64,000 nucleotides of DNA, taken from the NCBI RefSeq assembly GCF_030581075.1, contig NZ_JAUQSW010000002.1:248001-312000 (forward strand), in the 5' to 3' direction. The notes beneath the pieces were generated by a model. That model ran no database searches. It saw only the letters and a program-made list of their open reading frames with translations, and was not told where the DNA came from. This document shows positions 41,449 through 49,944 of the stretch, in pieces (positions within the stretch are counted from its first letter, which is position 1; each line of letters opens with the position of its first letter). The position numbers and the translations under genes are program-made. This stretch comes from Hymenobacter cheonanensis (GTDB taxonomy: Bacteria > Bacteroidota > Bacteroidia > Cytophagales > Hymenobacteraceae).

Positions 41449-41840
41449 AAGCGGGGCGCGTTTCGTAATTGGCGAATGGTGCGCGCGTTGCGCAACGCGC
41501 CGTAGGTGAGCCAGCCCAGCAGCAGCGGCAGCAACCCCAGATACACCGCAATGTTGGTGGCCACGTACCAGCCCCGCCCACCCGAAGCCAGCGCCCGCAC
41601 GGTAGCATCGTACACCGGCCGCAGCAGGAAATACGCCCGGCTGTTGGCCCGCGTGGCGTGGGTGCAGTGGTGCAGGGCGCAGTAGCGGGTGCAGTAGGCC
41701 GCCGCGTGGGCGCGGCCAGCCGGGTGTGGCGCGTGGGCATTAACCCAATAGCCCAGGGCCAGCGGCAGCAAAGCCAGCAGCAGCGTAAGCAATAAGGGGC
41801 GGACGGCGGGCAGCATAGCCAGTAAAGCTAAGCGAAGCAA
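41445..41840 (-). CDS. Hypothetical membrane protein with a Cys/His-rich loop
   Basis: The 131-residue protein has an N-terminal helix (PLLLTLLLALLPLALGYWV) and a C-terminal one (YLGLLPLLLGWLTYGAL). Between them lies a loop with YCTRYCALHHCTHATR (three Cys, three His, near residues 49-64) that would face the periplasm if the first helix is N-in. The cluster could bind a metal or form disulfides. The layout recalls small proteins linked to exosortase-type systems in Bacteroidota, but no exosortase is in view and I make no assignment. It is coupled to the following 78-residue gene by a four-base overlap. Confidence 0.6.
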   Translation of the reverse strand: MLRLALLAMLPAVRPLLLTLLLALLPLALGYWVNAHAPHPAGRAHAAAYCTRYCALHHCTHATRANSRAYFLLRPVYDATVRALASGGRGWYVATNIAVYLGLLPLLLGWLTYGALRNARTIRQLRNAPRL

Positions 41841-41892
41841 CGACTTGGCCCGGCCAGATGGCCCAAGTGCCCTGCCGAGCCAGGCGGCACCC

Positions 41893-41900
41893 TAGCTTTG
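41893..41900 (+). promoter_or_regulatory. -7 promoter box five bases after which a start codon follows
   Basis: TAGCTTTG fits TAnnTTTG exactly and ends four bases before the ATG at 41905. As at 40227, this places the start of transcription at about the start codon. Confidence 0.5.
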
Positions 41901-41904
41901 CACT

Positions 41905-42543
41905 ATGTCTTTCTTTCGGATGCTGGCCGGGGCTGGCCTGCTACTGGCCAGCAGCAGCGCCCTGGCCCAAAATGCGCCCCCATTACGCCTCGACTCAACT
42001 GCCCACGCGCAGCAGGTAGCCAAGTTTCAGGCGCACCTGAACCAGGAGTTTCGCTCGCCCCAGGAGTCGCCACTGCCGGCCGCCGAGCGCCTGGCTTTTA
42101 CTACATTGCCGTACTATCCCGTTGGCTACCGCTACTGCGTGGTAGCCAAGCTTGTGCGCGACACTAAGGCGCAGGTATTTGAGATGATGACCAGTACGCC
42201 TCGCCGGCCGCTGTATCGCAAGTACGGCGAAGTGTTTTTTACCCTAGCGGGCCGGCCGCTCACTCTCAGCGTGTACCAAAGCCTGAGCCTGATGACCAAG
42301 CCGGGCTTCACCGATTACTTATTCATCCCCTTCACCGACCTCACCAATGGCCACGGCAGCTACGGCGGTGGGCGCTACCTCGACCTGCGGATGCCACCAG
42401 CTGGCGTACACACGATGCTACTCGACTTCAACTGCGCCTACAACCCGTCGTGCGCTTACAGCCCGGCGTATTCCTGCCCCGTGCCACCGGCCGAAAACCG
42501 CCTGCCCGTGGCCATTCCGGCCGGGGTACAAAGCGACCATTAG
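41905..42543 (+). CDS. Exported hypothetical protein (212 aa)
   Basis: The protein has a signal peptide (MLAGAGLLLASSSALA-QNAPP, cleavage near residue 22) and a mature part of about 190 residues without membrane helices. Segments such as FTTLPYYPVGYRYCVVAKLV, PLYRKYGEVFFTLAGRPLTL and DYLFIPFTDLTNGHGSYGGG resemble a family of bacterial proteins of about 180 residues (DUF1684-like) that carry an FxPFxDxTxGxxTYxGGRYLD motif. Here GGGRYLDLRMPPAG and LDFNCAYNPSCAYSPAYSCP fit that motif well, including the Asn-Pro-Cys tail. The role of that family is not established. The gene has a promoter box directly at the start codon. Confidence 0.72.
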   Translation: MSFFRMLAGAGLLLASSSALAQNAPPLRLDSTAHAQQVAKFQAHLNQEFRSPQESPLPAAERLAFTTLPYYPVGYRYCVVAKLVRDTKAQVFEMMTSTPRRPLYRKYGEVFFTLAGRPLTLSVYQSLSLMTKPGFTDYLFIPFTDLTNGHGSYGGGRYLDLRMPPAGVHTMLLDFNCAYNPSCAYSPAYSCPVPPAENRLPVAIPAGVQSDH

Positions 42544-42550
42544 CCGCTGG

Positions 42551-44332
42551 CTAGGCCGCTGCCTTGTTCAGCTTCGAGTGCTTGTGCCCGTAGGTGAAGT
42601 AGATGGCCAGCCCGATGAGCAGCCAAATCAGGAACATCGTCCAGTTATTAATGCCCAGCTGCGTCATCAGGTAGAGGTTAGTGAGCAGGCCCAGCACGGG
42701 CAGCAGCGACAGCTTTTTCTGGAACGTGACGAACACCAGGGCCAGCGAGGCCAGGATAAACACCATAGTCGGAATCTGGTGGGCGAAGCCGGCCACTACT
42801 TTGCCCGTCAGCTCATCGGTTACCAGCCAGCCGTGCGCCCCCGTGGCGTCGAGCCAGAACTCGTGGTTGCCTACTGCATTATAGGTCTTTATCAAGTAGA
42901 TAGCCGCCACCAGAATGAGCGGCACCAGCCAGCGGCCGTTGAGGTACGGCACCCGGAAGCGGGCGTCGGAGCGGCCGTAGGGGTCGATAATGAGAATGCC
43001 GCCGCAGACAAGCGCAAAGGCGAACAGCGTGCCGATACTCGTGAGGTCGACCACCAGGTCCATGTTCAGAAACAAGGCCGGCACGCCCACGAAAACACCC
43101 GTGACGATGGTGCTGAACGAGGGCGTGTGGAACTTGGGGTGCACCCGGGCAAACACGGGCGGCAGCAGGCCATCGCGGCTCATAGTCAGCCAGATGCGCG
43201 GCTGGCCCAGCTGAAACACCAGCAGCACCGAAGCCATGGCAAACACCGCGCTCACAGCCACCAGGGCCGAGAGCTTGGAGAGGCCTACCTTGGCGAACAC
43301 GAAGGAAAGCGGGTCGCCCACGCCCAGCTCTTTGTAGCTCACCATGCCGGTGAGCACCAGCGTGATAATAACGTAGAGCACCGTGCAGATGATGAGCGCG
43401 TACATCATGGCCTTGGGCAAGTCGCGCTGCGGGTTTTTGCACTCCTCGGCGGTGGTCGAGATGGCATCGAAGCCGATGTAGGCGAAGAATACGGCCGACA
43501 CGCCCTTAAGCACCCCGCCGATGCCGTTGGGCGCGAAGGGCGACCAGTTGGCGGGCTTCACGTAGAACGCGCCCACCACAATCACCACGGCCACGATTAT
43601 CAACTTCAGCACTACCAGCAGGTTGCTGGCATTTTTACTTTCCTTGATGCCCACGTACACCAGCGCGGTAATGGCCACCGTGATGAGGAAAGCGGGCAAA
43701 TCGACCACCAGCCGCAGGCCATTAAACAGCTCCGGCGCCTGGGCCCAGGCGTAGTAGGCTTCGAGCTGGGCGGGCGTGGCGGCGGCCAGGGGCTGGCCGC
43801 TTTGCATCAGGCTCATTACGGCCTGGTAGCCGGTATGCGCGCTCTGGGTGCCCATGGTGAGCCAGCGCGGAATGTGCAGCCCCACGCTATCGAGCAGGCC
43901 GGTGAAATAGTCGCTCCACGAGATAGCTACTACGATGTTGCCCACCGCGTATTCCATGATGAGCGCCCAGCCGATAATCCAGGCCGCTAGCTCGCCAAAC
44001 GAGGTGTAGGCGTAGGTATAGGCCGAACCGCTGACCGGAATGGTAGCCGCAAACTGCGCGTAGCACAGCGCCGAAAACGCGCAGGCCACCGCCGTAAACA
44101 CAAACAGCAGCGATACCGCCGGCCCGCCATTGAGGCTGGCCTGGCCGATGGTGCTGAAAATACCCGCCCCGATAATGGCCGCGATGCCGAGGCCCGTGAG
44201 GTCGCGCACGGTGAGGTGGCGGGCTAGCCCGCCGGCGGCGCCGCCACCGTGGCCTTCGGCATCGGCGGGCGGGTTGGTTAGGATGGCCGCGATGGACTTG
44301 CGGCGGAAGAGTGAAGAAGTAGTGGGGGGCAT
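42551..44332 (-). CDS. APC-superfamily amino acid permease
   Basis: From the ATG at 44332 the permease has 593 residues and about 12-14 membrane helices. The family start LTGLGIAAIIGAGIFSTIGQ lies near residue 45, with FTAVACAFSALCYAQFAATI and GSAYTYAYTSFGELAAWIIGW following, all typical of the cationic amino acid transporter (CAT/YfnA) branch. FFAYIGFDAISTTAEECKNP near 290 is the helix-6/8 signature of that group. It should import amino acids with protons. The N-terminal 35 residues are soluble. Confidence 0.92.
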   Translation of the reverse strand: MPPTTSSLFRRKSIAAILTNPPADAEGHGGGAAGGLARHLTVRDLTGLGIAAIIGAGIFSTIGQASLNGGPAVSLLFVFTAVACAFSALCYAQFAATIPVSGSAYTYAYTSFGELAAWIIGWALIMEYAVGNIVVAISWSDYFTGLLDSVGLHIPRWLTMGTQSAHTGYQAVMSLMQSGQPLAAATPAQLEAYYAWAQAPELFNGLRLVVDLPAFLITVAITALVYVGIKESKNASNLLVVLKLIIVAVVIVVGAFYVKPANWSPFAPNGIGGVLKGVSAVFFAYIGFDAISTTAEECKNPQRDLPKAMMYALIICTVLYVIITLVLTGMVSYKELGVGDPLSFVFAKVGLSKLSALVAVSAVFAMASVLLVFQLGQPRIWLTMSRDGLLPPVFARVHPKFHTPSFSTIVTGVFVGVPALFLNMDLVVDLTSIGTLFAFALVCGGILIIDPYGRSDARFRVPYLNGRWLVPLILVAAIYLIKTYNAVGNHEFWLDATGAHGWLVTDELTGKVVAGFAHQIPTMVFILASLALVFVTFQKKLSLLPVLGLLTNLYLMTQLGINNWTMFLIWLLIGLAIYFTYGHKHSKLNKAAA

Positions 44333-44446
44333 TCGGCCAGGGGAAGATTGGGCGCGCAAACTAGTAAACGGCCAAGATACGGCCGGGCCGTGTGCAATCG
44401 GACGCGGCGCGGCATCGGCAGAGAAACCACTTCGCTTTTCTGAGCT

Positions 44447-45247
44447 ATGCCCCAACGTGCTACCCTAGTCCGTATTCCGCAGCCCTGCCACGAGCGCTGG
44501 GACGCCATGATGCCCACCGCCGCCGGCCGCCACTGCGCCGCCTGCCGGAAAACAGTGGTCGACTTCACCCAAAAAACCGACGCCGAAATCCTGGCTGCCC
44601 TGCGCCAGGCGGCCGGCGAAACCTGCGGGCGCCTGCGGGCCGACCAGCTGAGCCGGCCGCTGGTGGTGCCGGCCCCGGCGCCGCGCTGGCGCGCCTGGCT
44701 AGGGGCAGTGCTGGCCGCGGGCAGCGTGCTGGGCGCCGGCCGCGCGGCTGCGCAAGCGCGCAACAGCTACTACGCTGGCCCCCAGCCGCTACCCGCGGCC
44801 AGCCCCGCCAGCAACGCAATCGCCACTGAGCCTAGCCGCGCTGCCGCGCCGCCAGCCACCGAAACCGCTCCTGGCAAGGCAGTTACGGTGCGCGGGGTAG
44901 TGCAGGACGCCGCCACGCACGAAGGGGTGCCGGGCGCTACGGTACTCGTGAAAGGCACCACTACCGGCGCCTCGACCGATGCCAATGGGGCCTTCGAGCT
45001 AACGGTGGCGGCTAGCGGGGCGCCGGCGGTGCTCACTTTTAGCTCTGTGGGCTATGTTGGGCAGGAGAGCCTGCTTGCGCCCGGCAGCAGCCAGCCGCTG
45101 GCCATTGCCCTGGCTACTGATGTGAACGGGCTGATGGGCGAGGTGATTGTCATCGGAGGCGTTTCGCAGCGGCCCTGGCCCTGGCACCCGCGCCGCTTTT
45201 TCAACTGGGGCAAGTATTGGGTTACCAAGCCGTTTCGAGCGGGCTAG
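44447..45247 (+). CDS. Cys-cluster membrane protein with carboxypeptidase-regulatory-like domain, paralogue 1
   Basis: The 266-residue protein starts with a soluble domain of about 60 residues with four Cys (14, 30, 33, 60): PCHERWDAMMP, GRHCAACRKTVVDFTQKTDA and GETCGRL. One membrane helix follows (about 77-100). Then comes a carboxypeptidase-regulatory-like beta sandwich (about 128-225; GVVQDAATHEGVPGATVLVK, LTFSSVGYVGQESL) and a tail FFNWGKYWVTKPFR. The layout suggests a cytosolic Cys module tied to a periplasmic sandwich. The cysteines may bind zinc, which is inference. A close paralogue follows 33 bases downstream. Confidence 0.72.
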   Translation: MPQRATLVRIPQPCHERWDAMMPTAAGRHCAACRKTVVDFTQKTDAEILAALRQAAGETCGRLRADQLSRPLVVPAPAPRWRAWLGAVLAAGSVLGAGRAAAQARNSYYAGPQPLPAASPASNAIATEPSRAAAPPATETAPGKAVTVRGVVQDAATHEGVPGATVLVKGTTTGASTDANGAFELTVAASGAPAVLTFSSVGYVGQESLLAPGSSQPLAIALATDVNGLMGEVIVIGGVSQRPWPWHPRRFFNWGKYWVTKPFRAG

Positions 45248-45280
45248 TAGTTTGTCTCTTCTCCTGTTTTCTTTCTGGCC

Positions 45281-46096
45281 ATGCCTATCCTATCGCTACA
45301 AATTGCGCAGCCCTGCCCCGAAAGCTGGGAGGCGATGATACCTACCGAGGGCGGCCGCCACTGCGCCGCCTGCCAGAAAACGGTCGTCGATTTCACCTGG
45401 AAAACGGACGCTGAAATTCTGGCTTTCCTGGCCAACGCCTCCGGCGAAACCTGCGGTCGCCTGTGGTCTGACCAACAAAATCGTCCGCTGGTGAGCCCGT
45501 TGCCAGCCAGGCCGGCCCCGCGCTGGCGCGCCTGGCTAGCCACTGCCCTGGCGCTGTGGGGCACGCGCGAAAGCCAAAGCCTGGGGGCCACGGCACACCC
45601 TGCACCGGCTGCCAGCAGTCGCCACGCTTCCATCCAAACGCATAAACCCAGCCGGCCGGCCCGAGGAGCCAAGCAGCTGCACGGTACCGTGCGCGATGCC
45701 GCCACCCACGAGCCCCTGGCTGGCGTGGCTATTTTCCTGAAGGGGGAGAATCGCAGAACTACTACTGATTCGGCCGGGCGGTTTAGCCTGCGGCTACCTG
45801 CCGGGCCGCCGGCGGGCCGGCGCCGGCGGCTGGTGCTGCACCGTGCGGGCTACCTATCGCGCCAGTTGCCTTTGGCGCCGGGCGGACAGCTGGAGTTAGC
45901 GCTGCGCGCCGACCCTGCTGCCGCGGGCGCAGAGGTGGTGGGGATACTCCCAGACCAGAAGCGGTGGGTAATGGGTGGCGCTGTTACGACGATTGTTGGC
46001 GCTGATAAAGTTGACACTCCCCTAACGCCACCGCCCGCCGCTCGCCCAGCCCACGGCTTTTTTCAGTGGCTTACGCGGCCTTTCCGGCGCAGCTAA
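45281..46096 (+). CDS. Cys-cluster membrane protein, paralogue 2
   Basis: The 271-residue product repeats the layout of its upstream neighbour. PCPESWEAMIP, GRHCAACQKTVVDFTWKTDA and GETCGRL keep all four Cys, a hydrophobic stretch (RWRAWLATALALWG) follows, and a regulatory-like domain begins GTVRDAATHEPLAGVAIFLK. It ends HGFFQWLTRPFRRS. The N-terminal 60 residues are far more similar to paralogue 1 than the rest, both in protein and DNA, so that segment is under tighter constraint or was recently converted. Function is unknown. Confidence 0.7.
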   Translation: MPILSLQIAQPCPESWEAMIPTEGGRHCAACQKTVVDFTWKTDAEILAFLANASGETCGRLWSDQQNRPLVSPLPARPAPRWRAWLATALALWGTRESQSLGATAHPAPAASSRHASIQTHKPSRPARGAKQLHGTVRDAATHEPLAGVAIFLKGENRRTTTDSAGRFSLRLPAGPPAGRRRRLVLHRAGYLSRQLPLAPGGQLELALRADPAAAGAEVVGILPDQKRWVMGGAVTTIVGADKVDTPLTPPPAARPAHGFFQWLTRPFRRS

Positions 46097-46146
46097 ATCA
46101 GTCACGGCGCCAAACTTTTCAGCTCCAAAAACCCTTGTGCTAGGGT

Positions 46147-47274
46147 ATGATGCGCCTACCCCTAGCCCTGTTTTTTGCGCTGTTTTTAGCGGCCTGCTCT
46201 TCTTTTAAGCCGGTACCGACTACCCGCTTCAACCCCACCGCCACCCGTGCCGAGCTGCCCCGCGAGGAGGCCGTGCACCCCAAAAACTCGCTGGAGTGGT
46301 GGTACCTCACCGGCCACCTGCGCGACCAGGCTAGCGGCGAGGAGTTTGGCATCGAGTACGTCTTTTTTCACTTCAACCTGAAGGATGGCAAGGACGACTA
46401 CCAGATGGTAAACGTGGCCATTACCGACCCCAAAGGCCAGAAATTCAACTACGACTACCAGCTCGATAAGCTGCCGCGCCTGCTCGCCGACTCGCTGCCC
46501 CTGCGCCTGCGCGACCACAAGGCTGGCCAGACCTGGACCTTCAACGGCCAGGAGGGCAAGTACCAGTTTCAGGCTGCGCTCACCGGCAAAAAGAACGCCG
46601 GCTACGCCCTTAACCTCAGCACCACGCCCACCAAGCCGGTGCTGCTGCACGGCGGCACCGGCTACGAAAACTATGGCGGCGGCGTGCTGGCGGGCTACTA
46701 TTCGTACCCGCGGCTAGCCACCACCGGCACGCTGGTGGTGGGGGGCAAAACGCACCAGGTAAGCGGCGAGCTGTGGTACGACCGCCAGTGGAACTGCACC
46801 AGCATCGTAAGCAAAGGTGTGGGCTGGGACTGGCTCAGCATCCAGCTCGACCAGCCGCGCGAGGAGCTGATGCTCAACGCCCTGCGCAATACCGAAACCA
46901 ACCAGACGCTCAATAACGGCTCGTTTTTCAGCGCCAGCAACGAGAATGTGCACCTGAGCGGCAACGACTTTACCCTCACGCCCCTCACCTACTGGACCAG
47001 CCCGCATTCCAGGAAGAAGTACCCGGCCAAGTGGCGCGTGCAGGTGCCTGGCCAGGGCTACGACCTCGTGGTGGAGCCCTTGGTGCCCGACCAGGAACTG
47101 GGCCTGCGCTTCTTCCACGCGTTCACCATGTATTATTGGGAAGGCATGTGTAAGGTAACCGGCACCCACCGCGGCCAGCCCGTAACGGGCAAGGCCTACG
47201 TGGAAATCACGAACCGCCAGGCCGAGGCTGCCGAGCGCGCCAAAGGCGTGCTGCCCACCGGCGCGGCCAATTAG
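46147..47274 (+). CDS. CrtC/AttH lipocalin-like lipoprotein
   Basis: The 375-residue protein has a lipoprotein signal (FALFLAACSS, Cys near residue 18). The body shows the AttH/CrtC (carotenoid 1,2-hydratase-like) double lipocalin fold: HPKNSLEWWYLTGHL near residue 43, FGIEYVFFHFNLKDG, a central ELWYDRQWNCTSIVSKGVGW near 220 and the closing FHAFTMYYWEGMCKVTGTHR. Members include carotenoid hydratases, whose natural relatives act on lycopene-type ends, and many lipoproteins without known reaction. Pigmented Hymenobacter make carotenoids, but no carotenoid gene is nearby, so the enzyme role is open. Confidence 0.82.
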   Translation: MMRLPLALFFALFLAACSSFKPVPTTRFNPTATRAELPREEAVHPKNSLEWWYLTGHLRDQASGEEFGIEYVFFHFNLKDGKDDYQMVNVAITDPKGQKFNYDYQLDKLPRLLADSLPLRLRDHKAGQTWTFNGQEGKYQFQAALTGKKNAGYALNLSTTPTKPVLLHGGTGYENYGGGVLAGYYSYPRLATTGTLVVGGKTHQVSGELWYDRQWNCTSIVSKGVGWDWLSIQLDQPREELMLNALRNTETNQTLNNGSFFSASNENVHLSGNDFTLTPLTYWTSPHSRKKYPAKWRVQVPGQGYDLVVEPLVPDQELGLRFFHAFTMYYWEGMCKVTGTHRGQPVTGKAYVEITNRQAEAAERAKGVLPTGAAN

Positions 47275-47295
47275 CGGCGGCGTAATGCGGGCGCG

Positions 47296-48597
47296 CTAGC
47301 CCTTAAACAGGGCCCCGGCCAGCAGCGCCGCGCCCACTATCGCCACGCTCGGCACCTTTTCCCAAAGCAGCAGCAAAAACGTGAGGCCCACCAGCAGCGG
47401 GTTCAGGGGCAGGGCCACGCCGTGGGCACTGGCCCAGGGGCCGGGCAGGGCCAGCAGGCGGTCGGGCAGCGGGTGGTAGAGCAGCAGCGCGGCGGCGCAT
47501 ACCAGGCCAGCGCTCACGGCATTCACACCTTCCAGCGAGGCCTTCACCACGCGGTACTGGCGCAGGCTGTCCCAGAAGCGAATAACGAAGAATATAAGAA
47601 ATGTACCGGGCAAAAAGATGCCCACCGCGCCCACCACCGCCCCTAGCAGCTGCGGCCCGGCGCCGCCCACCGGCCGCATGGCCAGCGCCCCGATGTAGGA
47701 GGCAAACGAGAAATTGGGCCCCGGCAGCGCCTGCACCAGCCCTAGCCCCGACAAAAACTCGGGCCCCGTGAGGTAGTGCTTGTACTCCACAAACTCGGCA
47801 AAAAGCAGCGGCGCCAGCACCTGCCCGCCGCCGAAAACCAGCGAGCCGTTGCGGTAAAAATTCTCGAACAGGCGCACCGGCAGCAGCTGCGTGTAGTGCC
47901 CCAGCAGGGCCGCCACCAGAAATACCCCTAGCCAGAGCGCACCATTGGCCCACTCTACCCGAATGGGCTTCTTATTCTGCACAATGGCGTGCTTGCGGTA
48001 GCGCAGCGTGGTAACGGCGCCGCCCGCCAGCAGCAGCAGCGGCAGCACGCCCGGCCGCTGAAAGAAATACGCCACCATCGCCGCCACTACCAGCAGGGCC
48101 ACCGAGGTTTTGGTATGAATGACTTTCTCGGCAATGCGGTAGGCCGAAAAGGCCACGAAGCCCACCGCCACCGGCTGCACAAACTGCACCAGCCGCGCCG
48201 TAAACGCCGTGTCGAAGTGCGTGAGCAGCAGCCCCGCCAGGGTCATAATTGCCACTGCCGGCAGGCACCAGATAAACAGGGTGAGGTACGCCAGGTTGGG
48301 CCCCCCTAGCCGGAAGCCGATGGCCGTCATGGTCTGGGTAGAGGTGGGGCCGGGCAATAGCGCGCACAGCGCCTGCAGCTCCAGCAGCTCGGCGGCCGTG
48401 AGGTAGCGGCGCTTGTTTACCAGCAGCCGGAACATCATGGCCAAATGCGCCTGCGGCCCGCCGAAGGCCGTGCAGGCCAGCGCCGCCACATCTTTGAGAA
48501 AGATGAAGTTGCGGGTGCGCCGCATGCGCCGGCCGGCCCGGCGCAACGGCACCAGGGGAGCGGGCAAATCGGCGGGGGCGGGCAAATGGTCGGGCAC
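47296..48597 (-). CDS. chrA: ChrA-family chromate efflux transporter
   Basis: The 433-residue membrane protein has the two homologous CHR halves with about ten to twelve helices. The first half has ACTAFGGPQAHLAMMF near residue 42 and ALLPGPTSTQTMTAIGF near 85. The second half has NGSLVFGGGQVLAPLLFAEF near 245 and LVQALPGPNFSFASYIGAL near 285. These FGGP and PGP motifs are diagnostic of ChrA, which exports chromate or transports sulfate-like oxyanions. Basic residues at the N-terminus (RRAGRRMRRTRN) should keep that end in the cytosol. No other chromate gene is next to it. Confidence 0.92.
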   Translation of the reverse strand: MPDHLPAPADLPAPLVPLRRAGRRMRRTRNFIFLKDVAALACTAFGGPQAHLAMMFRLLVNKRRYLTAAELLELQALCALLPGPTSTQTMTAIGFRLGGPNLAYLTLFIWCLPAVAIMTLAGLLLTHFDTAFTARLVQFVQPVAVGFVAFSAYRIAEKVIHTKTSVALLVVAAMVAYFFQRPGVLPLLLLAGGAVTTLRYRKHAIVQNKKPIRVEWANGALWLGVFLVAALLGHYTQLLPVRLFENFYRNGSLVFGGGQVLAPLLFAEFVEYKHYLTGPEFLSGLGLVQALPGPNFSFASYIGALAMRPVGGAGPQLLGAVVGAVGIFLPGTFLIFFVIRFWDSLRQYRVVKASLEGVNAVSAGLVCAAALLLYHPLPDRLLALPGPWASAHGVALPLNPLLVGLTFLLLLWEKVPSVAIVGAALLAGALFKG

Positions 48598-48741
48598 AGT
48601 GCAGCAGGGTAGCTATGCCGAAGATAGAGCCGCCGCTGCCAACGCCCACTGCCAGCGGCCAGCGGCCAGCCCAAAAAAGAAACGGCCAGCCCAGGTGGGC
48701 CAGCCGCTTCGGGTAGCTTTATGCGCCAGTGGCGCGAAGAC

Positions 48742-49719
48742 TTACTTCTTCTTGAGGCCCAGCTCGATGAGGCGCTCGTTTAAGAACTCGCCGGCCGTGA
48801 TGTCGGCTTCCTTCTTGGGGTTATCCTCGGTTACGAGGTGTGGCAGGGCGGCCAGGCTCATTTCCGAGCGCGGGTGCATGAAGAACGGGATGCTGTAGCG
48901 CGAGGTGTTCATTTTCTCGCGGGGCGGGTTCACTACGCGGTGAATGGTGCTCTTGAGCACGCCGTTGGTGAGGCGCTGCAGCATATCGCCCACGTTTACC
49001 ACAATCTGGTCGGGCAGGGCCGTGATTGAAATCCACTGGCCATCGCGGCGCTTCACTTGCAGGCCATCGGCGCTAGCCCCCATCAGCAGGGTAATGAGGT
49101 TGATGTCGCCGTGCTCGGCGGCGCGCACGGCATCGGCCGGCACCGCGTCGGGGTCTTCGATGGGGAAGTAGTGAATGGGGCGCAGGATGCTGTTGCCGTT
49201 CTTCACCTTGTCGTCGAAGTAGTTTTCGGGCAGCTCCAGGTACAGCGCAATGGCGCGCAGCACGTCTTTGCCGGCGGCCTCCAGGGTGCGGTAGGCCTTC
49301 ATGGTGCTTTGCTCGAAGCGGGGCACCTCCTGGGGCCAGATGTTGGCCGGGTAGTCATTCTTTACCGGGTCGTTGGCGTCCAGCACTTCCTGGCCCACGT
49401 GGTAAAACTCCTTCAGGTCGCCGGTGTTGCGGCCCTTGGCGTGCTCCTTGCCCTTGCTGATGTAGCCGCGCTGGCCGGCTAGCTCGGGCACTTCATACGA
49501 CTGCTTGGCCTGGTCGGGCAGCTGAAAGAACTGCTGCACGTCGGCGTACAGGTCCTTGGTCTGCTGTTCGTTGAGGCCGTGGTTTTTGAGGGCAATAAAG
49601 CCAATGCTTTGGTAAGCAGCCCCCAGGTCTTGCACAAACTTGGCTTTGCGGGCGGGGTCGCCCGAGCGGAAATCCGCGAGGTCGAGCGAGGGAATGTGGT
49701 CAGGCAGGTTATCAGCCAT
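48742..49719 (-). CDS. 2-oxoglutarate/Fe(II) oxygenase (isopenicillin N synthase-like)
   Basis: The 325-residue enzyme has the IPNS-type N-terminal domain (IPSLDLADFRSGDPARK) and the 2OG-Fe(II) core. HGDINLITLLMGASADGLQV near residue 206 gives the His-x-Asp ligands, STIHRVVNPP near 265 the second His, and MNTSRYSIPFFMHP the Arg-x-Ser that binds 2-oxoglutarate. Members hydroxylate, desaturate or cyclise small molecules; the substrate is not evident from the sequence or from the neighbours. In the family this length and motif order are normal. It stands alone between chrA and a lipoprotein gene. Confidence 0.88.
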   Translation of the reverse strand: MADNLPDHIPSLDLADFRSGDPARKAKFVQDLGAAYQSIGFIALKNHGLNEQQTKDLYADVQQFFQLPDQAKQSYEVPELAGQRGYISKGKEHAKGRNTGDLKEFYHVGQEVLDANDPVKNDYPANIWPQEVPRFEQSTMKAYRTLEAAGKDVLRAIALYLELPENYFDDKVKNGNSILRPIHYFPIEDPDAVPADAVRAAEHGDINLITLLMGASADGLQVKRRDGQWISITALPDQIVVNVGDMLQRLTNGVLKSTIHRVVNPPREKMNTSRYSIPFFMHPRSEMSLAALPHLVTEDNPKKEADITAGEFLNERLIELGLKKK

Positions 49720-49944
49720 AACGTAAACGAAGTGGTTGGTGGTGGATGAGTTGCTGATTACTCTCCGTAACCACTGGTAGCAGGCAGCCCGCCCGCCAGC
49801 CCCTCAAAAGCAGCCAGCCGCCGGCACCAACCCACTAGCAGCAACCAGTAGTTATCTACCCACGAAGGTAACAAAAAAACCTTTCCGCTACTTACTTGCG
49901 TACTCACGGTTCACCTTAATCTCTTTCACCTTTCTTCGCCCCTC

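Noticed and set aside
42347..43990. A 547-codon open frame on the plus strand opposite the permease
   Set aside because: It is rich in Gln, His, Arg and Gly in the pattern produced by the antisense strand of a GC-rich gene and lies wholly over a well-supported APC permease.
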